A stretch of DNA of 64,000 bases from NCBI RefSeq assembly GCF_037126465.1, contig NC_088204.1, positions 71,609,807-71,673,806 of the forward strand. Direction: 5' to 3'. This stretch comes from Ornithodoros turicata (taxonomy: Eukaryota > Arthropoda > Arachnida > Ixodida > Argasidae). Shown piece by piece: positions 40,140 through 53,100 of this stretch (position 1 is the first letter of the stretch; each line of letters starts with the position of its first letter). Position numbers and translations under genes: made by a program. The notes beneath the pieces were generated by a model. It had not been told where the DNA came from. It worked only from the letters and a program-made list of their open reading frames with translations, and did no database searches.

Positions 40140-40620
40140 CCCTATACGTAGGGAGTGAGTTTTTCGGGTTAAACCCGATTCCGCCCGATTATTCCCCCCC
40201 CCCGAACTGACCTCCGACCAATTCGGGTTCAACCCGATTTCTCCCCGAATTCCAGTCACTATGAAATCCTCAAGTGACGTTTCCACTGAAGACGAACAAA
40301 GGTCGCCACGTGTAACACGTATAAGAATGGGTCACTTACACGTTCCCACCAATACACCCATGTGTGTCAACACTGTCTGTGCCTTCGGGGATTACCGCTG
40401 GAAGGCCACGATCCCGCAAAAAACAACAAAAAAAAGAAAACAACAAAACAAAAAAGAGAGATTAGCAAAGGACTCAATAGACAAGAGGAGAAACAAAAAC
40501 ACCCGAATGCACAATTATCACCCGATTTCTCCCCGAATTACAGATTTAAAAATAGCGCCCGATTTTTACCCCCCGAATCTGAGAAAGGCATTTAACCCAA
40601 AAAAGTCACTCCCTACCTAT
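40140..40620. repeat. cgggttaaacccgat repeat element
   Basis: gggagtgagtttttcgggttaa at the left and aacccaaaaaagtcactccct at the right are inverted ends. Between them are the recurrent words acccgattt, ccccgaatt and cccccgaac, plus an A-rich internal stretch. Related fragments lie at 4060-4450. Confidence 0.65.
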
Positions 40621-41641
40621 ACGTAATTGCAACACCCCTGAGACATAAATACTGCGCAAGCCCCCGCGGGGGCGTAAAAGAAGACAATCTCGCAATGTCA
40701 ACGTGCACGTACGTTGACATAGTTGACTACACGGTGGTGATCCGATCGTTGAGAGCTTGAACAAATTCCCCTGAGCCGACCGTGAAGAAACGGCGCCACA
40801 CGTGCATGATCAGCTACATTCCGAGGGAGGGGGCTCAAGTACCCTAATGCTGTCTAATGATACTAATGCTAACGATGTCGTGGGCCTAACTCGCCGTTGG
40901 GTAAACGTACTGTGCATACTAACGTCATTACTCGTCTAGCTATATGGAGCGTCAACAAAAGTTAGTAGCTAGCGTCATAGTGGTGAGCCGAGGTTGGAAA
41001 CTATTGTGAAGGTCCGGGACACGCGCCAAAAAAAAAAAAAAAATGCCGACTCATTGGTTCCAAAAGTGTCAATGACGTTCCAAACTCGACAGAAACGGTA
41101 TAAGCAGTTCCACCGTCACCACCAACTTGACAGAATGGAGAAAGAACTGAAGGAGCCTGCATTTCTTGCAGGGTAATCGCAGGCTTTACTTGGGCCTGTC
41201 ACTTGCAGACACATTTTTATTGAGTGCGCTAGGAAAAGAAACACGAGGTTCTCTAGCGGTGCACTTGTAGACTAACCCGTCGCATTCCATTAACTTTTAT
41301 TTCTTTGTCGGCGCGTGTGAAATATGATATCGAAAGAGTAAGGGTATCCAGAGGGATAGGTTAAGGTGAAGCGATTCACATTTTGTGGGAAAAAGTGCGT
41401 GTAAAAAAAAAAAAAAAAAGGCGTAAAGTTCACGACGTTCGAACGGAGTTTGCAAATATTTGTGTTACTCCGCCGTCAGGGTTCGATACGGGGTCCATGC
41501 GGTAATATATGCATTCCGAAGAATACTGCAAAACCCTTAATATTCGCGAACCTCTAATTTGCATATATGCATGCAATATGTCACTTTTATCAGGTAGGTA
41601 CTACCGCAGGTACGACCAATCTCGGGCTTATCACGGAGTAA

Positions 41642-42054
41642 GCTGTAGTCAGTGGCGTAGCCACGGGGGAGCTAGAGGGGGCTCGAGCCCCCCCTACCTG
41701 CCGCGACGGACCTACGCAAATCGCACAAATCCAAGGAGAAAATAATATATATGTGGGGGGGGGGGGGGGGCAGTGTGACGATCGCGAAAGTTCTTACAGT
41801 TCATGTCGTCTGTCTAATCGGCACTCTTGAGTGGTTTTCAAAGTATGAGCTTTTCAAAATTCTTCCGATCTCGTGACACCGCCGGACATCACTGTGTAAT
41901 CGTATTGTGCGCCCAAATCAGTTACCGCATTTTGAGGTGTGCACAAGTATTGTGTGTTGTTTCACCCAAGATCAGCGGGGGGGGGGGGGGGAGTTTTCGT
42001 ATCGAGCCCCCCCCCCCCCTACCTTGGCGGTCTGGCTACGCCACTGGCTGTAGT
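41642..42054. mobile_element. hAT-type MITE, 397 bp, with 8-bp target duplication
   Basis: The termini cagtggcgtagcca (from 41650) and tggctacgccactg (to 42046) are perfect inverted repeats. The flanks gctgtagt at 41642-41649 and 42047-42054 are identical. Long G and C runs lie inside. The intact duplication points to a recent insertion. Confidence 0.92.
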
Positions 42055-42399
42055 AGTAAGCAAGAACGGTGGTACTCCAAGCAAACATATTCACACGAGT
42101 CAGTTTTCTGCCGGCTGACGCTCAGGCTGCAGGGAACGTCGCCGCTCTCTGGTGCCACGTGACTGGCGCTCTTCGCTACGTCACCACTTTCTGACCTCCG
42201 AAGCGGCAGTCGGGAGGCAGCCGGCACAGATTCTGACAACCGACGGCCTCTGGCCTCTGCTGTCGGCAGAAGGAGAAGTTGACGCAACGGATACTTATCG
42301 CGCTTGCTTTTTATTTCATCAGGATTGCTCTGCATGTGTCCCATACAACGACATTCACTGTACTATGGACAATTCCGAAGTGGAACGCCAACGATACTT

Positions 42400-42551
42400 G
42401 GTGAAAAAATTTGGAACCCGAGAAAGGGACAGAGGAGGGACGACACGACACGTTCTCGATTTCGATCGAGAACGATTGAGAACGTTGAGGACGTGATCGA
42501 GAACGTGTCGTCCCTCCTCTGTCCCTTTCTCGGGTTCCAAATTTTTTCACC
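42400..42551. repeat. Perfect 47-bp inverted repeats around a 58-bp core
   Basis: 42400-42446 (ggtgaaaaaatttggaaccc...) is the exact reverse complement of 42505-42551. The core is itself palindromic around ttctcgat/atcgagaa (gttctcgatttcgatcgaga). A transcript would form a long hairpin. Confidence 0.9.
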
Positions 42552-44598
42552 ATGTACCAGCTGGCCTGCACCCTTGCCCTTTTGCCATAACGATACTTGG
42601 CTTTACCGCGAAAGTGGTGCAACGACACACCGGCGCAGCAGCTTCGGAACAATTATGCAATGCATAGATAGATGCCTACAATGTGGTGTTGCATAGGAAG
42701 ATTTTTCTCTGCGTGAAGCGAAGCAGACACGGAATACAAAGCATGAATTTTATAAACGCGGATATTTCTTTCGCTGGACAAACGTTGACTACACATAATC
42801 GTTCGCTTGCACCTTTGCAATACGTGTATAAAAACATAATAATTGGAAGCTACTCTTCCTACGGAAAGGAAAATAAAAATTGATTTGATTTAATTTAATT
42901 TAATTATTGACCACCTGTAGCTCGACATCACAGCGTCATCGCCAATCGATCACTTGTCGCCAAGCTATCGCGCCTATATTGGGGCTCAGCATCGAGATAC
43001 GCCTCATTTGTGGAAAATCGAATGTGACAACGTTTATTCTTAAAATACTCTGACAGGCGTTTTGGGTCGTCCACACGGAGATTTGGGTTAATGCTGTTTT
43101 ACATTCCATAGCGCTTCTTCGGAATCTATTCTTTGGCCCATATATTTTCCCGTTTCTCACGTGAATGCACTCTGCGTCATCCACAAGGAGCGCAAGTGCT
43201 GTAAGTTTTTTCTTTCATTGGTCCATCCTACGCTAGACACAGACGAAATGCACAAGCGCGAATACAGAAGGGATCGGCAAACTGACAGCCGCCGGGAAAG
43301 TGACTCGTGTGAATGCTAGAGAACGAGCGGGCGTCATCAAGACAAAAAGAAATAAGGAAAGGTCAGCCAGACAGACGTCGGCTTGCTATTAAAAAAAAAA
43401 AAGAAAACGCTGAAAAGGAAAAGAAAAAGAAGAACAAAAAAACTGAAAAATTATAGACACAGTCACACAATCACAAAGCCTCGACAAGGTTCGAAGCGTG
43501 GAGAAAGCGGAGGAGCGCAGTGGTGACGGCCCACTGGATCGGCTGAAGAACGGGACCAGTAAGGCAGCCAATGTTATATAGTGCTGTAGCAAAGTTGGGA
43601 TACACGACGGCAGAGGGCGCCACGGTGCAGAAGGTGCCGCCGGCAGTGTGGGATGCAGTGGGGGAATGTCAGCCACCACGCCACAGCTAGCGCAATGGGT
43701 AGTGCTGCATTGACCCACAGTTGGGTACACTCTGGAATCAATCAACAGCTGAAGCACGAAGCACGCGTTTCAACGTCAACATCCAGTCCACTTCATTGGC
43801 CAATCTTATCACATCCCACAGGTCTTAGCACCCAGAATCAACGAAATGTGTCACGAAATTGGTCGCAATTATGTGCCCTGTGTCCGAAAAATATGGACCA
43901 CGAAATTAGACTGTTTTACAAATAGGTAGTCGAATCCTCAACGCATTATATACGCGAGCTGGCGACATTCATTTTTTGTGCGAGTCATACGGGTGCTAAA
44001 GTGGACTGAACTTGGGACAACGATTGCTTTGTACCCGGACGCTGAAATATGTGCGGAACCCTTTCAGCGAAAATCGAAAGCATAAAATCTACCAATCCGA
44101 TGAAAGTAGACTGTTCAGCAGGAATCTCAGTACAAGCGTTTGCGAATTGGGATAGTTGGTACATGTACAGCTTGGGACAAATGTTCACGGAACATTGCAC
44201 TGGTGTATTTCTTCATCGGAGCGGCCTCCTACTATAGATATCGGGAAGAGATCGAATAAGAAACGGGTGACTGGCCATTCTATCCATCTTCCAGTATATG
44301 TGTGTCCACTGCAGTTTGTTGCTATATAGGGTGTCGACCCAATGGGGAAATGCGACAACTCGGTGTTCCGTAAACTTTTGTCACAAGCTGTACTCGCTAA
44401 AAATGCAGCCAAAGGCAACAAACACCAAGGAGACACAAGTACAACGGGACAGCGTTCTAGCGCTTCTCACAATAAACCCTCTCGAAATATTGGCTGTTCC
44501 CGATCGGAGGCTTCTGCTTCCATCTCAACTTTGGTATTTTCTATACCAAGGTAACAGCCAAGCCTGTACCGGTACCAAGATATAAGATGCAAGATATA
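42552..44598. other. Gene-free stretch
   Basis: Contains A-rich runs near 43390-43445 and otherwise unique-looking sequence with no frame that I can tie to a family. Confidence 0.4.
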
Positions 44599-45474
44599 CA
44601 GGGTGTCCCAGAAAACGTGTCATTGAATTATAATAAAAAAACTATGCCACCTAGAATCATGCGGTCAACAGCATTTGTTCTTATTAGGTTTTTGCCACCT
44701 CCTAATGGGAATGTCATGTACTCCAAGTTTAATTATGTAAATATTTGCGAACTGAACTCGGAAATTTGCCAAGTAAAGGTCACTTTTTTACCCCACCAAT
44801 ATGAAGAGCGGGCCGAATTCACTCAAATTCATGATAATTCACTGTGATATTCACGAGCTATCCCATCGGAAAAAATAGCCGAATATCATGCTTTTCGGAG
44901 CACCGGACCATAGCGCGCGATGACTTTTTGAGCGCAATCGCTCTCAATGCGACGAAAGGAGGTTCCGAAGCCAGCCCACAGAGTGATAGTAGAAAAAGTA
45001 ACAGTTCCTAAATTGGGAGAGGGAAAGCATTATCCCAGCGAAAGTCGGACGTGATAAGCCGTGCCTGTTTTATCTCTTTCTGCGATGTCGGGGAGGGCTG
45101 GGTTTCCAACCTCCTTTCGTCGGACTGACAAAGATTGCGCTGAAAAATTCATCGTGCGCTATTCTGTGCGACCTCCGTAGAGCATGATGTTCGGCTATTT
45201 TTTCCGATGGGATAGCTTCTGAATATCCCTGTCAATTATCATTAATTTGACTAAATTTTACACGCTCTTCACATTGGTGGGGTAAAAAAGTGACCTTTAC
45301 TAGGCAAATTTCCGACTTAAGCTCGCAAAAATTTACATAATTAAATTTACGTTACACGACATTCACACGAGGAGGTGGCGAAATCCCAGTAAGAACAAAT
45401 GCCATTGACCGCATGACTCTAGGTGGCGTAGTTTTTTAATTATAATTCAATGACACGTTTTCTGGGACACCCTG
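44599..45474. mobile_element. Long-TIR element, 876 bp, arms about 370 bp
   Basis: cagggtgtcccagaaaacgt at the left is matched by acgttttctgggacaccctg at the right, flanked by TA(TA). The arms are diverged but run through gaggtggcaaa/tttgccacctc, ggtcacttttttacccc, aaaatagccgaa and aggaggtt. The centre (44980-45105) is unrelated between arms. No transposase. It is a foldback DNA element whose cagggtgtccc ends are common in arthropods. Confidence 0.88.
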
Positions 45475-46249
45475 TATAGTTCCACTTATAAAGCAACTTT
45501 CACTGTTCTGACTGTTACTCATATGTAACCAGGAATTGGAACAGGAGTTTCACCTGCGGGTGCTGTTGAAATTCTGTAGGGTGTGTCTGGCAGCCAGGTA
45601 TTTTGACTTTGTGACAGCTATGGGGGGTGGGGGGTGGGGGGGGGGGGCGAGGTGGTGCTGGGAGATTGTTGCGAGAGAGAAACGTGTTGGACCCCGAGCC
45701 AGGAAGCAAAATCACTTCCAGTCTACACAAACGACTCGTGGAAAATTCGACAAATTATTATATATATTATATATAAGGGAAAAAAGACAAACGTTACCTT
45801 CAAAACATTGTAACGTACGTACACATACAAAACGTGAGTCCCGAGTTACACGGCATTATATGGTTCGTGTTCTCAAACTTCCTTCTTTTTCACCATTTCT
45901 AACACGGCTACTTTGATATCCGCCCTTGATGCACGCATGGCGAATTCTCTTATTTCTTTTGTCTGGCATCCTTTTTTGATGAGACACACGGGGGAATATA
46001 GTTCCTTCCTTGAGAGATAATTTCACGTGTGTGACTTCTTGTACAGCCTTTGTGCAGCGCATACTTTATCTTTTGATTAAAATAAAAAAAAGGGGGGTCA
46101 CGCTTGGCGGCTCCTTGATGCGATTTTCGCCTCCACTTTGTTAAGCAGGTGAAGAAGAGTGCTACCCTTTTTGTTGCGCCTAAACTCACAGACTGAGATT
46201 TAAAAAAAAAATCTGCCGTCTAGTGCACTAAAGTTCACACGGTTGATTT

Positions 46250-46645
46250 GACTGCGTGTTAGCACCGCGAAGCAACTGTGGCTATGTGCGGCGTGCAGAC
46301 GTAGACAGGTGGAGAGAGCACAGTAGGAAGGAGGAGGAGACAGGGGAGTTAGTGTGCGTCCTGGGCAGACTTCAGGAAGAACTGTGCCGACGTCCAGCTG
46401 GAAATTCTGCCAGGAAACCGCCGGGCAGGTGGTGGTGGTGGTGATGGTGGTGATGGCGAAAGGGCTCGCCGTTGTCGGCCTCACAGAAGTGGACAACGTC
46501 ACGACTTACGCCCTGGGTGAATGTGCGTCCTGGGCCGACTTCTAAGGGAACTGTGCCGACATATATGTCAGAAAGCGTCTGAGGAAAACTCAGGAAAAAC
46601 CCCAGACAGCACATCCGGCACCGCCGGGCAGGATTCGAACCCACC
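46250..46645 (-). mobile_element. tRNA-derived SINE, copy 3 (internally rearranged)
   Basis: Tail part gttagcaccgcgaagcaact at the left, then gtgcgtcctgggcagacttc. A (GGTGAT/GGTGGT)n stretch and about 80 bp of other sequence intervene. A second gtgcgtcctgggccgacttc and gcaggattcgaaccc (B box, minus strand) follow. The repeated segment suggests two copies fused or an internal duplication. Confidence 0.75.
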
Positions 46646-47602
46646 ACCTTGCAGCGACCAGTAAAAACGAGCGGAAGCGTTTATCCCTTAATAGTTGACT
46701 TCAAGTGGTAAACTATTAGGGTAACAACAACAACAACAATGCTAAAGTCAAGTACAAAGCAGCAGCGCACAGTTTTCCCTCGTTCTCCACTGCAAAAAGA
46801 ATGTCCTTCCGCAACTGTTTCTCATGCACTCATCAACAGAGCTGCGTAAGTGACAGTTCCTAGCAGGACAGGTTACTGAAACTAAGTTGCAATTCCGTTA
46901 CAGTTACTTGTCAAATGTAATTGAGTCTTTGAGGCCTCGGAAGCAGAGAACGGTGCGAGCATAAATTAACAGCAGACGCAGCAGAAAGGAGCCACCCCGT
47001 TTTAGGCTATATATACAGAAGCCACCGAATTACTCGTAGTTTGTTATTTCACATCTATCTGTACCATTGAGTACGTAAAAGTAGCTATACGTCTCGGCAG
47101 GTGACAGATTGGAGTACAAGGACAGTACTGTTCCAAACACCAAGCGTCGAAATCCCTATCATACGACAACTAACAGCCGCTACATCTGGTAATTTGTGAA
47201 CAGTCGCAGCGAATAATCGAACTCCTGTATACTGTCTGTCAGTGTCTTCGGACACGCTTCCGGGACCACATAAGAGTATGTTGCAGTCACGTGACGCAAT
47301 GACGTATAGGGTGCCCGATGGGGCGAGAGTAAAAACTGACGTCACACCTCTAGAGGGCGCTAGCTTCGTAAGGGCTAGAATCCCTGCGCAGTTGACTAAT
47401 AACATAGTGATTCTAGCAAAATATCAAGGTGAGGGTCAGGAAAATAAGGGCTCAGGACCAGAGCTGTGCAGTAATTATTTTAAGCGTAATTAATTGGTGT
47501 ATCTAAATTCTTTCAGTGACAAGTAACTGTAGCTGGAATTTAATCGCATTTTGCCTGTAACTCGTACTTAAAGGACAATTAATTTCTGTCGTGTTTTATA
47601 CG

Positions 47603-47709
47603 ATAGACGTAGGCACGTGCAGCCAAGGACAGGATGAGGAAGCTAAACTGCAGTTGTGTTGTAGCTGTCTCGTCCTGTCCTTGGCTGCTTGTGCTTCACT
47701 ATGTCTATC
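47603..47709. repeat. Short foldback repeat
   Basis: gatagacgtaggcacgtgca followed by gccaaggacaggatgag is inverted against ctcgtcctgtccttggctgc followed by ttgtgcttcactatgtctatc, with a 30-bp loop. Confidence 0.75.
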
Positions 47710-49104
47710 AGATACTACCCCATTTACGCCGGCCCCCGAGCCGTTCTCGCCTCAAGTCTCACTTCCCTAGGCCAAAGGGAACTTTCCCCGGCGACGCCAC
47801 TAGGACCTGTCCTGCACTCCAGACAGTGGTCAGTCACCCGAGCCCTCCTGCGCTACCTGAAGGACACACAGCCTTTGAGCTACCCCATCGTCCCCCGCCA
47901 CTTTCTCTTTTCCTTTTTTGCTTCCTTTTTCTCTTTCGGGGATAGCAAGTCTGCCTCTGCCTTTCGTTTTTTCTTCTTCTTCGATAAACATATCCCCCCC
48001 CCCCCCCCCCCCCCAATTTCAAAAGAGTAGTGTGTTTTATACGAGTTTGTTTCAAATTTCTCTCTGAAGTGTTTCCGCTTTGAAACTCTGCAGCTTTCCT
48101 ACTGCGTTCACATTTTCCATTTTTCTTGTAACTGCTGATTTTCCACATATTTTAGCATTAATAAATAAAGCATAATATACTCAACAAGGTGGGAACTGCG
48201 CACTCTGTCACTTATATAGTCATGAACTTCTGGTTCGAAAAACTGTAGTTCTTTTCGTTTTGTGGGATAGTTTCTCATGTGGGGTCACTTTAAACGCGCA
48301 CGGCCTGAAGCAACCCGAAAGTAAGTTAAGTAAGAAAGTAAGTAAGTTAATTGAATTATATTTTAATTTCAGCAGCTTTTCCTACAAAACTTTTATAATT
48401 TCAGAGAGTCTAACTGCAACCTCATTCCATTTATTTACCTACTAACACAACTCTGCTATCGGGACCTCTACACCACTGCGGCAATTCCACTACCTACTGT
48501 GGCGCACCCCCGCGAGATGACGTCACGCGAATAAACTCTATTATTCACCTTCCTCTAAACTACATAATGTTTTCGTAAGGTGCCCGCATATATACCACCT
48601 CGCACGCGACACGCGCGGTTAAGTTGCAATCCAAAGGTAACTAGTTATAGAAAATGGGCTGACCATACCAGTCTGTCAGTTGCACAACGCTTACGAATGC
48701 ACTACAGACTGAGTAACCGAGAAGGAGCGTGGCTCAAAATGAGTCCCACTCCGAAATACTCCAGCTGAGTCCCGATTTAGAACCTCGCGCCATTTAGAGC
48801 TCTCCCCAATTTTTTTCGACCCTCCTCACAACAAACCATCCTCCTCTCCCATATTCTCCTCGCTACTATGGCACGCACGGTTGATGGGTCTCCTCAAAAA
48901 TGACATCGCAATCCATCAGCACATCTTTCGTGGGTCGTACATTGCGAAAGCATTCACCACCGGTTTGGAAAGTCGACTATCATCAAGCTCATACGAAGAT
49001 TCACTCTCCAGCTGGTTCATGTACTGTCCAACGAGTCGTACTTTGTCGTTATTTGTCAGTACTAGTCCTTTTTTTTCTTCATTCGGTGTTAGCGCAGCGA
49101 AGCA

Positions 49105-49356
49105 ACTGTAGCCAGTGGTTTATCGAGAAGCCCAAGCATGGAGGGGTGTGGGAAAAAATTGGGGTGGGGTGGGGGTCATTATTATAGTTATGTCATTACA
49201 GCTTAACATATCATTACCGCCATATGTCTAAAGCTCATATGGCAAGGGCACCCCCTGTATAGGGGGTACACAGGCGAAAAAGTCAGGGGGGTGTCACTGA
49301 ACATTTGGGGGTGTTAGGGGGTGTAGAGGGGGTCTGGATAAATCACTGACTGTGGC
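49105..49356. mobile_element. hAT-like element inserted in a SINE fragment
   Basis: The SINE tail (gttagcgcagcgaagca, from 49088) is broken after actgtagc (49105-49112). The element cagtggtttatc...ggataaatcactg (49113-49348) follows, and the SINE resumes with actgtggc (49349-49356) and tatgagtggcgta. The two 8-bp flanks differ at one base. SINE copy 4 therefore predates the insertion. Confidence 0.8.
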
Positions 49357-50039
49357 TATGAGTGGCGTACAGGTTGTTAAAGGATTGACTGACTTGACTG
49401 ACTGTTGAGGGAGGACTGACTGACAGTTAAAGGATTGAAATGCAAAGACACACGATATGAGTCTGGGACGATAATTTGGATCTTTTTATCCTCCCAAGGC
49501 ACGATTAACCATTGAACCATTCTATTTCGCAACATCTAATTCGCTATTACTTATAATACGAAAAAAAAAAAAAAGATGATTTTCGTGCTGGCGACACGGC
49601 TGCGTAGAAAAAGAAGTTTTGCATTCCGTCTTTTAGCCTTCTTTTTTGTCTTTTTATTACGTGTGACATTTCTAGTTGCCAGCGAGGAGTTCCCAATACA
49701 ATCTCTGTTGGACTTTTTATTTATGAAATTATCCCTTCTCGTATGTTATACTTATACCTAACAATTAGTACGAGAGCACTGTACACATGGAGCGGATGAG
49801 GTGAATCAGTCATGTTTATGTTATAATAATACTCTGTACTAGCACCGTCTGCATGTATACATATAAATCCAAACTATGCCATCTAATTCAGCTCATATTC
49901 ACGAGTAAACAGTATTAACTAGCAGGGTTTCATAACTAGCACTTGCAAAAAAATGCTTGCTACAAATATAAACGTAACTACTTCCCCACTTTTTAAAACC
50001 ATCAAATGTGTAATATGTGCAATGGTGAACCGTGATGCG

Positions 50040-50142
50040 ACACAAACTAAATTTGTAATGTACTTGATGATTACTTTAAAGTACTTTGCTAGGTAGATTG
50101 TACGTACTTTAAGTACAATTCTGAGATACTTTCCCATCACTG
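50040..50142. repeat. agtactttaagtac repeat fragment
   Basis: gtacttgatgattactttaa, agtactttgc, gtacgtactttaagtac and ctttcccatcactgg occur close together; it is a relative of the 10235-11320 region. Confidence 0.6.
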
Positions 50143-53100
50143 GCTATAACCAATAACAAAGACACGCCATAGCATTCCGGTCCAATTTCGTCTTTTTTCA
50201 TACACGCCTGCTTCGCATCACGTCCACTTGCAGACGCAGGTGTCGCCGCCGATCACAGGTAGCAGACGACACACAACGACGCCATGCATGCGCGTAGCTC
50301 GAATTTATGCAAATATTTAAAGATGTGCGTGGCTTGTGACTCACGCTTTCCTAGCGATGTATTCTGATGTCACATTATCGTAGAAGATGCGCTGTGTTGC
50401 ACCACCTGTTGCAGTGAAGTAACGAAGCAGACAGTGGAGGAAATAGCGGATTTGGCCAAAAATATGCCGTCCCAACGCTTATGGAAAGATATTTTTGGGC
50501 TAAAAATGGTTAAGGTCTGGACTGGTTGGTGATGCGCATCCAAATTCTGTAATAACTTCCAAGGCTTGGAAGACAAAGAAGGGAAAGGGAGGGAGGAAAA
50601 GCAAAAGAAAGGAGGATATTTGGCAATTTTGAGTCTTTAGAGGCCTTCTTTAAATTGTTCGCGTGTTCCTTCAACCCACTATATGGTAGCTCTAAACTCA
50701 TGCTGAAGATTGGAAGATGGTGGAATACCAGGAAGTCAATGTTCTCCCCGCAGTCTGCCCAGTACGCACACTACCCTCCCCTCTTTTGGCAACTCTCTTT
50801 CCTGCCTCCCTTCACCTCACAATCTTTCCACTTCAGCACAACCGCTCATATAGCAAGGATTGCTCCGCGGTGCGAACTTGCTAGTTCTTGGGTTTATATG
50901 CACTTCGCAACACTTTCAAGCTCCTCGTTGCAGTGATTCTTGGAGCAGTGACAGCTCTTTTGCCACGCGCAATGGTTCGCGGATCTTTAAAAAAAAATGT
51001 TCTTCGTTCATTTTTTTTTTTCTTTCAAAACATTGAGCCACAGCGAGGAAAATATTCCGCTGGCAATTGTAGGTGTTCTTTTAAAGATACACTGACGTAA
51101 AGCGCCTGTTCCGACACGGCATGTCTCAACGGACGTGCACAAAAACGAAAGGTACACGTACCTAAACAGTTACTACAACCATGCTGCATGTCACGTGACA
51201 CTGAAAAAAAGAAAAGAGAAAAGGCTCTTTTGGCATGCCCTCTGGTTTTCGTGAAGTTTCGCGCATTTTCGTGCGACGAATTTCGAGTACAGCGCAGCTG
51301 CCGAAAAAGAAATGGTTGAACGGGAACTTCGCAGATCTACGGCGTGTCCGTGCTCAGGTTCCAATTTCTCCAATCTTAGTGGGGAAGGAAGCGGAGAGGT
51401 AGCAAGAGGTACGCGTAACAATTCCAGGGTTGCATGCACCGCAAGCGACAGACCTGAAAGACGATGAAAGCACGACAAATGTGGTACCTTCGGGGCTCAG
51501 TCTAAAATAATTCTCCTGATTCTGTTTTTGTTCTTCTGATTCTGATAAATTGTTTCAAATGGATGCGTTCGAAATTCAGCGGTTCATATATTCGTTCACG
51601 AGCAGACCAAGATATAATTTGCAGAAACCGTCTGCAAATGTTAACGAAGCAAGCTGTAAGCAACCGACGCACGATATAACACTGAAATCAATTTGACTGC
51701 CTCTCCACGTAGTGGAGGAAATGCGAATTTCAATTTGGAACCTGCAGAATGCAAACCTGGTGCGAAATAATAATAATAATCATTATCATTATAATTAGGA
51801 TGTCACACTTGGTGCGCTCCTGTAGCATTACTCGCACGTACGCACAACCACCCCTGCATCGTCTGCAATAAAAGATCCGCCGATTCATTACAGCAAATTA
51901 CTTTATCCCTTGTACTTTATCTCCGAGGCCTCGTATATGTAGGTTACACGCTACACTGGCAGTGGATTTGGCACTGTAAGAAGTAGACGAAATATAGTCG
52001 TGCCAAGCACTTACGCCGCCGCATTATGAACCTGCCCTCCCAGACGAGTTGCATCCTCGCATATCTTCACGTCTGGAGGTATCTGCCCAGAAGCAAACTT
52101 CCCGTCTGGTGTTTCTCAGAAATGCAGTGATTGTAGTCGCTTCCTTTTGTTTTAAAAATTGTAGCGGCACATGAATTGAGTAACACCTCCGCTTCTGCTC
52201 CCCAATTTGAGAAGAAAAAACGTGTGCCTGCTTTCCAGTTCGCACGGCACGATATATACACGCATCCTTGCGATGCATTCCGTGATTTCGCACCATTTCT
52301 CATCATTTCGGGGAACTCACCCGCGAGAATGGTTGCATAACAAAAAATATGCGAACTGACTCGCGCTTTTTTAGAACGGGCAGTGAAGAAATCCTCTGCG
52401 ATACGTCAATGCTTGAATGACATAGCTTTTTTCGTCTGCTCACGTCGCGAGCGCTGGTCGGCTATCTGTCGCCTGCCGCCAGACGAGGGCATGTGGACGA
52501 TTCTGATTTAATTCTGCAAGTTTGGTTGATTCATCATGGCACTTTTTTTCTTCCGCTCTGGTGGGGTCCGCTAATCCGGGGTTCTCCACCACACAACGTA
52601 CACTAACCACCAAACGGACATTTCCAACGCCGTTTTATTTTTCGTTGCTCTGTCAGACAGACGACAGCGTGCCCGCGAGCCGGCCAATCGTAGCACGAGC
52701 TAGCTTTCTTTACCATATTTGGAAGTTCGCCACGCCTAACGCGCTTCTCCTACAAGCCGGTGTTTGACGTGGCCCCGGCACCAAATTTTGCCGCCTGTGA
52801 TCGTCACCTGCGAGGCATCTTCCTTTGCCGTAAGTTTGTATTTCGATGTTGTGTATTGCTGTCAAAATCAGGACCCGAACCTATTTCGCAAAGGTTCGAA
52901 CGCCGCGTTTCGAAGTTTCCGTATAAGGCAAAACCGCATCGGGTTTTCGCAGCGCTGCCCATCCCCCCTCGCATTTTTTCCTCCCGCCACAAAAGCGTTG
53001 CCGGCGTAAGGTCGAACTTCTGCCGATTAGTAGCGACGTCATTCACCAAAAAATATTGTGCCATCTTCTCTTCTAGACGTCTGTAACTGATAAGGTAAGA

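Noticed and set aside
47698..47905. Possible LINE remnant (MSIRYYPIYAGP... ALLRYLKD frame)
   Set aside because: The resemblance to the C-terminal end of non-LTR reverse transcriptases is too short and no RT motif is nearby.
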